Origin: Spiroplasma_E sp902809815
GTDB taxonomy: Bacteria > Bacillota_I > Bacilli_A > Mycoplasmatales > VBWQ01
Reading direction: 5' to 3'
Assembly (NCBI RefSeq): GCF_964030925.1
Contig: NZ_OZ034992.1
Coordinates: forward strand, 434,001-498,000
Length of the DNA stretch: 64,000 nt
Shown here: positions 43,025 to 54,161 of the stretch, one piece after another
How the letters are laid out: the number at the start of each line of letters is the position of its first letter
Position numbering within the stretch: the first letter of the stretch is position 1
Notes under the pieces: model-generated
What the model saw: the letters and a program-made list of their open reading frames with translations, nothing else
Databases searched by the model: none
What the model was told of the DNA's origin: nothing
Translations under genes and position numbers: made by a program

Positions 43025-44180
43025 GACATATTCCGTAATTAAATTTAATTAATTGTCAATAAAATTGTTTTAAAACTATTTAGTGTTATTGAATATAGAA
43101 ATAAATATTTTTTGAAAAAATAGTTTAAAAAATGAGTTTACATTTTAAACAAAAAATTGTTAATAATATTTTTATATTAACTCGATAAAAATTTAAATTT
43201 TAAAAAAATATTTTTAATATTTTTTTTATTTTAATGGTTTTATTTTATTAAAAATTTCACAAAGTAAGTTAAATCTTAAGTACATAAGTCTAAATTTAGA
43301 TTTTCTACATTTATTTACTAAAATTTTGAATCTTTTCAATCAAGCAAAGACATGTTCAACTTTAATTCTAATTTTAGATACAATCTTATTGTATTTTCTT
43401 TCTTGTTTAGTTAATTTTTTATTTTTAGTTCTTTTAATTGGTATTATTGTATTTTTATAAATATTTTGTATACCTTGATATCCTAAATCACCAATAATTA
43501 TTGTTTTTTCTGAAAATTCAAGATTTGAATTTTTTAATATTTGAAAATCATGCACTTTACCATTATCAGCAAAAATATCAACAATTTTTTTATTAAAAAA
43601 ATCATATACAATTTGAAATTTTATAGAATACATTCAACTTTTACCAGAAAAATATTCTAACTGTAGTTTTTTTTAGTTGGTCTTTCAATTTCAATCTCAG
43701 TTGAATCAATTAAATAAAATTGAAATTCATTTGAATTTTCTTGTTTTTTATCAATTTTTAATTTATATCTTTCTTTTAAAAATTGGTAATCTTTGTGGTT
43801 ACTAAGTTTATTTTCTACTCAAGTAATATTTCGAAAACAACTTGATGGGCTCATTTTAGATTTAATACTCATTTGAAAAAAAGTATAATATTCTTTTCAG
43901 TATAATAAAGTCATCATTAATCTTTCTTCTACTGAAAGTTTATTTTTTCGACCTTTATTTTTTTCTAATTTTTCTATTTCAATTAATTTTTCTAACATTT
44001 CATTAAAATGAAAACGTTTTATACCAAAATATCTGTAAAATTCTTCATTTTTTAATTTTTTTAAATTTTCAAAAATCATTTTTATCAACACTTTTCTAAA
44101 TTTATTGTTAATAACAAAATTATAAAATAAATTTTAAAATTATCAATTGACTTTTAAAAAATTTAATTACGGAATATGTC
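43025..44180 (-). mobile_element. IS5-type insertion sequence, copy 4, in E2
   Basis: 1156 bp with the standard ends and TAATG on both sides (43020-43024 and 44181-44185). The uninterrupted sequence in E1 (38847-38851) proves the insertion point and a target duplication of 4-5 bp. Confidence 0.93.
43226..44091 (-). CDS. IS5-type transposase made by -1 frameshifting, intact copy
   Basis: ORF1 (from 44091) has the full T7 run and one LIEIEK unit and reaches LIDSTEIEIGRP. The A8C slippery site then allows a -1 shift into ORF2 ending at 43226, with IIIGDLGYQG and IKVEHVFA. All DDE motifs are present, so this copy is the best candidate for an active enzyme. Confidence 0.82.
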
Positions 44181-44182
44181 TA

Positions 44183-44953
44183 ATGAATAATTTATATAAA
44201 AAAATACTTAAATTACAATTAGAAATTGGTAGTACACCTAAAAATGGTTTTAATACTCATGGTAATTATAAATATTGATTATTAAGTGATATTTTTAATA
44301 AATTAAAAGGACTATGTAGAGAACTAAATATACTTATTTTACATTCAGATAATTCAGAAAATATGAATATAAATAAAATAGAAAATATTAAAGAATTTAT
44401 GGATAAAAATAATAATAAAATACAAAATGTAACAAAAGAAATAGAAGTTTCATATCAAAAAAAATATTCAATTATTGATTTAGATAATATAGAATTTAGA
44501 GAAGATTTTAATATTTTTGCTTGTGCTAAAAATACAGATATAGCAAAAGCAAAAGGTAGTGCAGAAACTTATGCTTATAGATATTTTTTAATGAATTTAC
44601 TTTTATTAAGTGAAGATGAACTTGACCCAGATAATGATAATGTTAATTTAATTCAAAATAATAAACAACAAAATAATTATATTAATAATAATGTAAAAAT
44701 ACAAAATGAAAAATGAGAACCAAGTGAAAAACAATTAGATTATTTTGAAAAATATATGATTACAAATACAGTTTTATTTGATGAATGTATAAGAGAAGAT
44801 ATGGAAAGATTAAATCCAAATAATAATAAAGATTTTTTAATATTAATGGGTGAAAATTATTTAAAAACTTTATTTGATAAATTTAAAGAAATTCGTGAAA
44901 GATTTAAAAATTTAAAAAATAATAATAAAAGTGAATATAGAAATTATGAATAA
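44183..44953 (+). CDS. ERF-type single-strand annealing protein, E2
   Basis: Identical in sequence to the 256-aa protein at 38849. Its start codon is the one regenerated by the IS5 target duplication, but it has lost the upstream translational coupling to the RHH gene, and the IS (oriented leftward) separates it from the early promoter. Expression may therefore be reduced. Confidence 0.7.
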
Positions 44954-45056
44954 ATGTAAATATTGTAATAAAAGAATTTGATTAACTAATTATTGATGTA
45001 TGAATTGTTTAAAAATATTAGTTATAAATTTAAATAAAAAAAAGGAGAAAAAATAA
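44946..45056 (+). CDS. 36-aa zinc-finger-like peptide, E2
   Basis: Same as 39612 in E1; two CxxC pairs. Confidence 0.58.
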
Positions 45057-45057
45057 T

Positions 45058-45225
45058 ATGAATAAAGAAAAATTAATTAGTTGACTAAATATAATTTTAG
45101 ATAGTGATATAGAACAATATAATAAAGAAAAAGACATATATTATTTAAATAAATTAAGAGGTTCAATTGATTTTATTAAAATTTTAATTAATAAAATAAA
45201 ATGTGGAGAGTTTGATAATGAATAA
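45058..45225 (+). CDS. 55-aa early protein, E2
   Basis: Same as 39724 in E1. Confidence 0.58.
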
Positions 45226-45496
45226 AGAAAATTACTATATATTTACATATAAAGAATGTCAATTATTAGAAGAGAAATATAAATTAGATTTTCCTTATTA
45301 TGTTGGTAATAAATTAAGAAGTGAATGTGATGAGTGTAAAAGTATTACTGATAATGATGTATTAGATTGAATTAATGAAGAAATGGCAAAAGTTGAAAAT
45401 TTATTAAAAAAATATAAAAATAAAAAAATGTTAAAAGGTTATTATTTAGGATTAGAAAAAGCAAAATCTTATTTTGTTTGTAGAGAGGGACAATAA
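45218..45496 (+). CDS. 92-aa early protein, E2
   Basis: Same as 39884 in E1; SECDECK motif. Confidence 0.62.
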
Positions 45497-45498
45497 TA

Positions 45499-46089
45499 AT
45501 GAATAATTATTTACTTTCAATTGACCCAAGTATTAAAAATACTGGATTTACTTTATGAAAAAAAACAAAAAGAATTAGTGAATGTGAAGTTAATTATAAT
45601 GAAATTGAATATATCGATGAATGAAAACCGATATGAATAAGCAGTTATAATTTTAATAAATATGAAATAAAAACATCATTAGAATTAAAATGAAAAATTA
45701 GAGATTATATTATTCCTAATATTGATACAAAACCTAATAATACTTATCCATGATTAGAAAAATTTGATTTAATCATTGAACGTGGTACTTTTCATAGTAA
45801 AAATGGTATTGGTTATGAAACACAAGAACATTTAAGAGGTTTTATTGCTGGTCAATTTAATAAATTAATAACAAAAGATATGTTAATAAGTCCAAGTGAA
45901 TGAAAGAAATGATATAAAGAAAATTATAAAAATATAGAAATAAATTATAATAATTGAAAAAAAGAATATTCTTTAATATTAGTTAAAGATTTAATTACTT
46001 TTAATAATTGAAATATAACAATATCAAATCATGATGAAGCAGATAGTTTATTAATTGGTTGATATTATTTAAATAAGGAGAATAAATAA
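45499..46089 (+). CDS. RuvC-like Holliday junction resolvase, E2 allele
   Basis: 196 aa. Shares MNNYLLSIDPSIKNTGFTLW, IERGTFHSKNGIGYETQEHL, LISPSEWKKWY and SNHDEADSLLIGWYY with the E1 enzyme, so all catalytic acids are kept. The segments between (residues about 21-92 and 140-175) are quite different, in contrast to the near-identity of the flanking genes. Directly followed (TAATG) by the 56-aa gene. Confidence 0.75.
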
Positions 46090-46259
46090 TGTTTATGAAT
46101 TTTAAATTAAAAAAAATAACAAAAATTAATAAATTATTAGATGAAAGAGCTTCTTTTTTACATATGTATTTACTTTATAGTAATGAACAAATAAAAAAAG
46201 ATGTAACTATTATTTATTTAAATAATTATTTAAATAAATTAAATAAGGAAGTAAAATAA
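46089..46259 (+). CDS. 56-aa early protein, E2
   Basis: Same as 40946 in E1; TAATG overlaps on both sides. Confidence 0.58.
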   Translation: MFMNFKLKKITKINKLLDERASFLHMYLLYSNEQIKKDVTIIYLNNYLNKLNKEVK

Positions 46260-46441
46260 TGCAAAAACAAAAACAAGAAAAAGTATTACTTAAATGTATT
46301 GTTAAAGATTGTAATAGTAAAGTATTAGTTACTTTAAAAATTGGAAATATAGAAGATAGTGCTGTTCAATTTTTTAATATGTGTTATTTTCATAAAAAAC
46401 AATTTAAAAATAAAGTCAAAGAAATAAAAAATAAGGAGTAA
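46259..46441 (+). CDS. 60-aa Cys/His mini-protein
   Basis: Intact form of the gene that E2 interrupts in E1: MQKQKQEKVLLKCIVKDCNS then KVLVTLKIGN and FFNMCYFHKKQF. C-x4-C near the N-terminus and C-x2-H near the C-terminus suggest a small zinc knuckle. It contains GATTGTAAT (46307-46315), the site used by E2 in the other prophage. Confidence 0.68.
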   Translation: MQKQKQEKVLLKCIVKDCNSKVLVTLKIGNIEDSAVQFFNMCYFHKKQFKNKVKEIKNKE

Positions 46442-46443
46442 TT

Positions 46444-46728
46444 ATGAATTTATGAGACTTTTTAAAATATAGTGATAAATATAATGTTTTTAAAATATTT
46501 ACTGAAGATAAAGAAATATATTTTTCATGAAATGGTGGAAATAGTGAATTAGATGATGACCGTACTTTATTAGGTTATGAATTAGCAGACTGAAAAGTAT
46601 TATCATATAAGTTAGACCCAGATAGTTTAGAAATTGAAGTATTTGTTGCACCAGATAATCAATTAATGCAAAATTATAATCATTTTCCAAAAACAAAAGA
46701 AGAAAGATTAAATTATAATAAGGAGTAA
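46444..46728 (+). CDS. 94-aa early protein
   Basis: MNLWDFLKYSDKYNVFKIFT, acidic, many aromatic residues, no motif. AAGGAG upstream. Nearly identical copy at 62722 (E1). Confidence 0.65.
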
Positions 46729-46731
46729 ATA

Positions 46732-46998
46732 ATGATAATGATAAATTGTACAATAGATGAATTTTTAAATAAATGAAAAAAAGAAAAACATTATGATGTA
46801 AGTGTTGGTCATTTTTCAGGTGAAGGAGATTTTACTTTAAATTTTAAAGATTTGCATATTGACAAAAATAATATTGAAGAATTTGAAGAATTATTAAATG
46901 ATTATAATATTAATAGAAAAATTTGAGAAAAAATAGAAAAATGTAAACAATGTCATCATCATAATTCTCAAATAGAAATTAATGATGATGATGAATAA
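46732..46998 (+). CDS. 88-aa early protein with CxxCHHH tail
   Basis: Starts MIMINCTIDEFLNKWKKEKH and ends with KCKQCHHHNSQ and an acidic tail, a possible metal site. AAGGAG 6 bp before ATG 46732. Copy at 63010. Confidence 0.65.
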
Positions 46999-47143
46999 AA
47001 TAATTAAATAATCTATATTTAATATAGAAAATATGATATAATTAATAAAGAGAAATTACTCATTCCTAAATAATTTCTCTTTTTTATTTTTTTTGATTTA
47101 TAATATTATTAACAAATAAAAAAATGGGAATGAGTTTTTATTT
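46999..47143 (+). promoter_or_regulatory. operator, promoter and attenuator-like leader of the DUF3800-like gene
   Basis: Palindrome TCTATATTTAATATAGA (47012-47028), TATAAT (47037-47042), then AGAGAAATTA (47049-47058) pairing with TAATTTCTCT (47071-47080), followed by a T-rich run: a terminator in the leader. Its loop ACTCATTCC (47058-47066) is complementary to GGAATGAGT (47127-47135) just before the start codon, so the two structures exclude each other or form a pseudoknot. The gene has no good Shine-Dalgarno; repeated at 63290-63421. Confidence 0.65.
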
Positions 47144-47998
47144 ATGAGTAATAATAATATAAATGAATATTGATTATATTTAGATGATAGTGGTAAATTT
47201 CTTAATAAAAGCGATAAACATGTAATTTATGGTGGTATTATTTTTAATAATAAAAATAAAAGAAATAATTTTATTAAAAGTTTTATTGAAGCAAAAAAGA
47301 AAGTAACAAAAAAATCTGAAATAAAAGGAGATGATATTGCTAAAAAATATATTAAATTTAAAAAAAGTCCTTATAAAAAAGCAGATATAGAAAATTTAAT
47401 TAGTAAATACAAAATAATAGATAATTTATTTTGCGTTTGAACATGCAAAAAAGATTTAATTTTACCAACTTCAGATGAAGAACATGCAAAATTAAAAAAT
47501 AATGAATTAATTGCTTTATTAATAAAAAAATTAATTGAAAATAAAACTATATTACCTAATTCAAATATAAATTTATATATTGATGATATTTATACACAAC
47601 CTATTCAAGAAATAGATGCAATTAATTTAAAATCATATCTAAATAAAAATTATTCAAAAAATGGAATAATTAGATTTTTAAGAACAAAAAATATAATCAT
47701 TAATAAAGTAAAATACTTAGATTCTAAAATATATAATTGTATACAGGCATGTGATATTATTGCAAATTTTTGTAATAAATATTTAAATAAACATAAAGAC
47801 GCAAAACAATTATTAAATATATTTGAAAATTTTGAATTTAATATAATTGCTTGTAAGTTTCCGGTAATTATATATAATAATAGTATATTAGATATAAAAT
47901 GCTGTTGGTCAGAGTCTAGTCAGGTAAATACTACTGGAAATAAAGTTGCTGGTGTGTTCTTAGAGAGCAGGCAAGCTGCCCAACAAGATAAGGAATAA
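47144..47998 (+). CDS. DUF3800-like protein
   Basis: 284 aa. N-terminal NEYWLYLDDSGKFLNKSDKH resembles the D(E/D)SG start of DUF3800, an RNase H-like family often found in phages and mobile elements. A mid-protein NLYIDDIYTQ and a C-terminal IQACDIIANFCNKYLNKH supply the other expected acids. The role is not established. It has its own regulated promoter and leader and sits between early and late operons, where phages often carry immunity or exclusion genes (inference). The partial copy at 63422 is in E1. Confidence 0.6.
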
Positions 47999-48058
47999 TT
48001 TTTATTCCTTTTTCTTTTTATATAAAAAAAGTTACCTTAATTGGTAACTTTTTAATTA
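47987..48058. terminator. double terminator between convergent operons
   Basis: AAGGAATAA/TTATTCCTT with T5 (rightward, about 47990-48015), then AAAAAGTTACC/GGTAACTTTTT (48027-48052), which works both ways and ends the leftward late operon. Confidence 0.85.
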
Positions 48059-48070
48059 GATTGTGAAATA

Positions 48071-48382
48071 TTATTTTGGTTTATTTTCTAATTCTAATTT
48101 ATCTTTTACTTTTTTTCTTTGTTCATAATCGTATAATATTTTTCTTCCTTTTTTAATTCCCAAATCTGTTAATAATTCATTATATTTTTTTTGCATTATG
48201 ATAATTCCGATTATTAATCCTATTACATTAAGTGCAATAAAAAGAATCAATATTCCCCAAGCAGTTCTATCTTCTCTTACACCACCCATTAATAATACAA
48301 GTCCATATGCGGTTAATCAAGTAATAAATATTAAAGTAAATATTGAACCTAATACTGTTAATCAAATTGCTCAAGTCGGCAT
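48071..48382 (-). CDS. two-helix membrane protein, holin candidate
   Basis: 103 aa. Helix 1 about residues 6-31 (WLTVLGSIFTLIFITWLTAY), helix 2 about 44-68 (WGILILFIALNVIGLIIGII), then a charged cytosolic tail rich in Lys/Glu. It is the last gene of the late operon. Size, two helices and charged C-terminus fit a holin or other lysis/egress protein, but there is no endolysin next to it, as expected for a host without a wall. Confidence 0.65.
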
Positions 48383-48427
48383 TTTATTCTCCTTAATTAA
48401 TAATTTTACATGTAAATAATATAATAA

Positions 48428-51334
48428 TTATCTTGAATTTACAACTATTTTGGTAATAGATATTGAATAACTATCAACATTTTCAGCATAAAATAAATTT
48501 TCGCCATTTGGACCATTACTTCTATTTGCTAGTGAATAAATATAAGTAGGAAATAATTGTAAGTTAAAATTTAATCTACTATTATCTAAATTTTTAAATC
48601 CAAGCAATATTTCACTATCATATTCTTTGGTATATACAGTAGTACCATTATTTTCATTGGCTGTAACATTAATTGTTTTTTCATTTAATTTATATAATTT
48701 GTTTTTATTATTTACTGTTTTTCCCATTGTAGCAATACCATAATAACTAAACCTTAAATCAAATTTATATTTATTTATATTATAATTTTCATTATTAATT
48801 ATTAATAATTTATTATCACTATAATAATTTAATTCTTTTAAATTATAACTAAACATTCTAGTATATTCTTTTTCAGAAAAAGTTTGAGATGTGTAAAAAT
48901 CTATATAAGTAGCACTAGTATTTGAATGTTTACTTGTTTTGTAATTTCAAGAAATATAAACATCTATACTTTTATAATATCTTTGCAAATCTTCAAAACT
49001 ATTAATTAACAATGTAGGGTCTAGTTTAGATTTAATATCTAAATTAATTTCTAATGGTTGAATTTTAGGTGCTATATTATTTATTCAATTATTGGGATTA
49101 TAAGACATGTTATAATTATTATCCACATTAAATACTTTTTCTAATTGTAAATTAGTACTATAAGTAGGATTTTCTGGAATGATTACAATTTGTTTTGCTA
49201 TATTTTGTGGACTTGGTGGTAATATTTTTGCTGGATAACTAAATGTAGTTTCTTCACTTTCTGAATATTCATCATGATTTAATTTATATAAAGTTGTTCA
49301 ATTAAAAGCATTACCAGTTAAATAACCCATATTATTATAACGAAATTGAGCAACTGATATTTCATTATAATCACCTTGATAAGTAAAAGGATTATCACTA
49401 TAAAATGTATGTCTTTCTTCACCTTGATGTAATGATTGAGTTACAATTGTATCAATAATATAAGCATAATTTGAACCATCAATAACTCCATTTGATGTTG
49501 GATTTCATTGACAATTAGTATCTTCATTTGTAAATGGTGAAGCAATATCTAAAAACTCTGTATCTTCTGCTAAAATATAAACTTTATTATTTTTCTTTTG
49601 TGATAAATCAACTGTACTTATTTGTTCTTTTGTAGTTAATTTCTGACCAGTAGTAGGGTCTCATGGATAAACACTTACTCTATCACTTAATTTCATTGTC
49701 ATAGCAGTTGTTGAAACATTTGCACCTAATAATTTACCAATAGTAAAATCATTATCATTTGTAAATGCATTTAATGGAATTAAACCACCATTACCAATAA
49801 TACTTTCTAAATTACTTGTAAAAAATGCACTCATAAAACCATTAAAATATAACATTTTTTTATATTGTTGAGCATTTTGAGTAATAACTCAACTACTTCA
49901 TATACCTAATGTTAAAGCATTTAATAATTTACCAATTAAAGGAATATCACTTAAAGCAAAAGGTAATCATTGTTGACTATCATAAGGCATTTGTATTAAA
50001 GGACTAAATACTACACTATTAAAATTTAAAATAGCAGACATATATTTTTGACTTATTTTTGAATAATCTACAGTTGGACTACCAATAATTAAATGAGTAT
50101 CTGGGTCTTTATATTTAAAATTACTTGACATATCTACATTATAATTACCAGTTAAATTATTTATATTTCATTCACTATCTCAAAAGAATTTTGCTTCTCC
50201 TACTGATGTACCATTACTTAATCTTGCTTTATCTTTATCAAATGATAACATACCTTTAAAATCTTTTGTTACAAATAAATTATCTTGAAAATTTAATGAA
50301 GTTTTTAATCATTCTGTAAAATTTTTAAAATTAGTAAATCCAGTTGGTTTTGCGTCCATAATATTATAAAATGTAGTTTCTGGATGACTACTTGTTGTTA
50401 TTTTATCATTTATACCAGCAAGTAAACCACCATTATTTTTAATATCAGTTGTAGATTTTTCATTATTACCAGCAATAAATAATCTTCTAGAAGCAAATAC
50501 TTTACTTTCAAATATTTCTTCATTATTTTGTTGAATAGGTTCTTGACCTTGAATTATTGGTCTTCCATAATAATAACAACTTGTTAATAATTCTAATCCA
50601 TAACTTTGTCTATGACTATAACGTACACCAATATCTTTCATTAAAGTACGATTTAAAGTTACTTTTCCTTGTTGAATAGTAGGGAAAGCATAACCACTAC
50701 CCGGACTTGCATATTGTACAAAATCAAGTGTATTTTGACCACTACTTATTACTCTATCATTTAAACTACTAAAAGTTAATACTTGCATACTAAATGCACC
50801 ATTATAAGGACTATAATAATTTGTTACATTTGAAATATATAATAATTGTCTATCTTGATTTTTACCACTATTACCACCAATATTTTCATTTTCATCATTA
50901 AATACAACAAAAAATTGTAAATAATCATCAATTGTAATATGTTCTTCAAACATTACTAAAGTATATTGTCTTTTTGTTTGTACTGTTTTAAATATTTGAT
51001 TATTTGGTAAATTACTAAAATCAACACCACTTGTATCATCAATTAAATAAGCATTTCAATAATCTCCAATTTTATATTGTTTTGTATAAAATTCATCTTG
51101 ACCATTAACTTTATGTATTTCTTCATTAATTTTACCTTTATTTTTTTGATATATTTTTGTACTATTTTTTCAAATACATACAACTGGAGTAGTACCAGTT
51201 AATATTAATTCATATTGACCAAAATCACTAATTTTACTATTAATTGGTTTATAACCAGTTTCAGTTAAAGGAATTGCTCCATTATTAATAACAAATGGAA
51301 ATATTTTTCAAAAACTACATCTTTTAATTAGCAA
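48428..51334 (-). CDS. large virion protein, probable tail or capsid-associated
   Basis: 968 aa with many TGA Trp, the longest product of the prophage. It is rich in beta-forming, Asn/Thr/Tyr residues and lacks membrane helices; typical strings are FTSLINLKDN-like and YSPYNGAFSMQVLTFSS. The frame opens at TTG 51334, overlapping the portal stop by a few bases with no strong ribosome site, so it is probably translated by coupling. The position after the portal suggests a tail, collar or receptor-binding protein. No family recognised. Confidence 0.7.
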
Positions 51335-52685
51335 TTGTTGTCTTTTTAATTGAAGATGTAGATGTTTCATTAATTGAATTTGTTGATGTATCATTTTGAT
51401 TATCTCCTAATAATTTTATTTCTTCTTTATCTTCTTCTATTATTTCTTTATAATGTTTTTTTGCTTGTTGTTTTGTTACTTCATCTAATTCAGCAATAGC
51501 TTGTGTATATGACATTGTTCTATCTGCTAATCTTTGACTAATCATTTCTTGTTTTAATAATTGGTCAGTCATAGCAATAGGTAAAAATTTAAATGAATAA
51601 GGTCTATCTCCAATACCATCTCATAATTTTTCATGAATTAATAACATATCAAAAAATCTATAAAAATAATATGAATAATGACTTATTTTAGTTTCTGTAG
51701 TTTCCATATCATTTTTATTATTAAATAATGATTTAGTTTTATTTTCATAATTTACACCAGAAAATTCATTATAATCATAACCTGCACCATTTCATATATC
51801 TTTACCTAAATCATCTTTATCTAAAATATAATTACTTGCTTTAAAATTACCTTGTATAACTTCCATACCACCAGCACCAGATTTATTATAGCCAGCAGTA
51901 CCAACATTAACTACAATATTTTTTTTAGGATTATCAATAATTTTTCCATGTTCAATCATATTTTTAACAGTTTCATTATCAAATGCACCAAATAAAGTTG
52001 TAACATTTAAATCTCTATCAACATTTCTTTGAGTATAAGATTTATGATAATATTCAATTAAATTTCAAACTGGATAAGTATCTGGATATGCATTTAAAGT
52101 TGTTGAATTACCATAAAAATTAACCATTGGTAAATTTGTTATTTCTAATATTGGTAAATAATTTCAAGGATTTTTAATTTCATAACTATATTTTGGTGTT
52201 AATTCTGGTTTTAATTTTGTATGTGCTGTTCCTAAAATAATTTCTTTTTCATTTTTATTATCATTTTTATAAGTTTCAAATCTTATTTTTCCATTTTCAG
52301 CAATTACTCAAGTTAATGTTGCACTATCTGCTTGTTCATTTATAAAAAAGAATTCTGCACATTGTTCTTCTTCATTATATTTAGCAACTCTACCAGCAAA
52401 TGAATTAGGTAATACTTTTAAACTTGTACTATTATCTTTATAAATAATAGGCATTATATATACTTTTCCAAGTAAACTTTCTTGAATTCCAAATTTATAT
52501 AATTTTTCAAATCATTTATCACTAATAATTTTATTAGTAAAATATTTTAAAATTTCATCTTTTTCACTATCAAATAATAAACCTTTACCTAATCATAATT
52601 TAGTTGATTTTTGAGCAATTCTCATAGGAATATCACTATATCATTCTCTTCTATTACAAGAAAGATATTCTAATGGATTATTCAT
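51324..52685 (-). CDS. phage portal protein
   Basis: 453 aa, begins MNNPLEYLSCNRREWYSDIP with TTAGGAG 7 bp upstream. Sequence pattern and position directly after the large terminase fit SPP1/Gp6-like portals (early DILKYFTNK-type helical stem, central YPVWNLIEYYHKSYTQRNVD, C-terminal acidic KKHYKEIIEEDKEEIKLLG and low-complexity Ser/Thr tail). It forms the dodecameric channel for DNA packaging. Assigned from context and partial pattern, not a full motif. Confidence 0.72.
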
Positions 52686-52696
52686 TTTTATCACTC

Positions 52697-54157
52697 CTAA
52701 AATTTATTTTTATTAATTAATAATTCATTATTAATATTATTAATTAATCATTTCATTTTATGCATTGAAGCATACATTCTTGCGTCTCAACAATTATCAT
52801 ATAAATCAAGCATTTGTGGTTCATTATTTGAATTTTCTAATTTAGATTTTGCTAATCATTGCATTTTTGATAATTCTTCATGTGTATTAGGACATCTTTT
52901 TCAATTAATACTTAATATACCTTTAATCATACAAATAGTATCTCAATCAATTCTATCTCTTAAATACATTGTAGTTTTATCTACTGGAGTAAAATGTAAT
53001 CAATTAATTCGTCTTTTTTCTACTTCTTTTTTTAAAATATCAATAACTGCTAATCCACCACTACCATAATCAACATAACAAGTAAAACCAAATTTCATTG
53101 CTTGAAATTTAATACTTTCATCTAAATAATAATCAATAATATTATTTGCTAATTCATATGTATTTTTAAATTGCATTATTGCATTACTATGATAAAATTC
53201 ACTTTCTTGATGTATTCTTCTAGTTTTTTCATTTTCACCAATAAAACATAAAACAGCAACAGTAGGATGTGCTTGTGAACTTGTAGCAAAACCTAAATCT
53301 AAACCACCAACTATTTCATTAACATTAAAATCTAATTCAGTTTTAAGTTTATCTAAATATCTTGCAAATATAGAACCAGTTAAAACACTAGGTACACCAT
53401 AATATCAACTTTGTGCTTTAATAGGGTCTAATTCTTTTAATTCTTCTAAATCATTAATTTTATCTTGTTTTAAATTATGTTCATTTAATTTTCAATTTGA
53501 ATAATGAAATAATTTAAACATTTGATTTTCTTCTATTGATTTAATTTGTTCATTATTTTCTTTCATTAAATCTAAATTAAAAGGTACACGTTTATTCATA
53601 TATTCAATAAAATATTGATAAATATTATCTGGATTACAACTTCTTATTTTAATAGTTTTTTTAGCATTACCTAATGCAAAAGTAATTGCTTGAAATTCTG
53701 CTTGACTAAATTCATTTGCTTCTTCACATCATTCAATTGCTAAATCAAAACCTTTTATTTCACTTCTAGAAAGCCCTTTAAGTGGTATTCTATCATTACT
53801 ATTACTATATACACCCATAACTCTAATAAATGATTTACTACCTTTAAAACGAAAATCTGCTTGTTTATTTGGATATTTTAAAGTAAAATCTTTATAATCA
53901 AAACCAATATTAATTAATGCTTCATCAATTTCTTTTGTTAATTCATTAATATCTTTATTTAATTTTCTAAAACAATATATAGCAATTGATTTATTAACTT
54001 TAATTGAAATAGCAATTAATATTGCTAATTCTTCTGCAATACTATATGTTTTACTTGAATAACGACTTCCACTTAAATTATATTCACTATGAGTAAAATC
54101 ACTTTTATTTAATAATCAATAACTAATTTCATGTAAATAAGTAAATTCTTTATTCAT
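52697..54157 (-). CDS. phage terminase large subunit
   Basis: 486 aa, Terminase_3/PBSX-like. The ATPase part has a variant P-loop SGSRYSSKTYSIAEE (residues about 30-45) and coupling motif region LAIEWCEEANEF, a typical Walker B with EE in this family. The nuclease part has IVGGLDLGFATSSQAHPT and CYVDYGSGGLAVID with the metal-binding Asps. It pumps and cuts DNA into proheads. AGGAAT upstream; it starts 4 bp after the preceding stop. Confidence 0.85.
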
Positions 54158-54161
54158 AATA

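Noticed and set aside
37000..46000. Simple tandem duplication of early genes within one prophage
   Set aside because: The 9-bp direct repeats, inverted ends and the split gene show a nested insertion of a second element.
46499..46753. Leftward 84-aa hydrophobic ORF (also at 62777)
   Set aside because: Antisense shadow of the 94-aa early gene, appearing only because AT-rich DNA reads as Leu/Phe/Tyr on the other strand.
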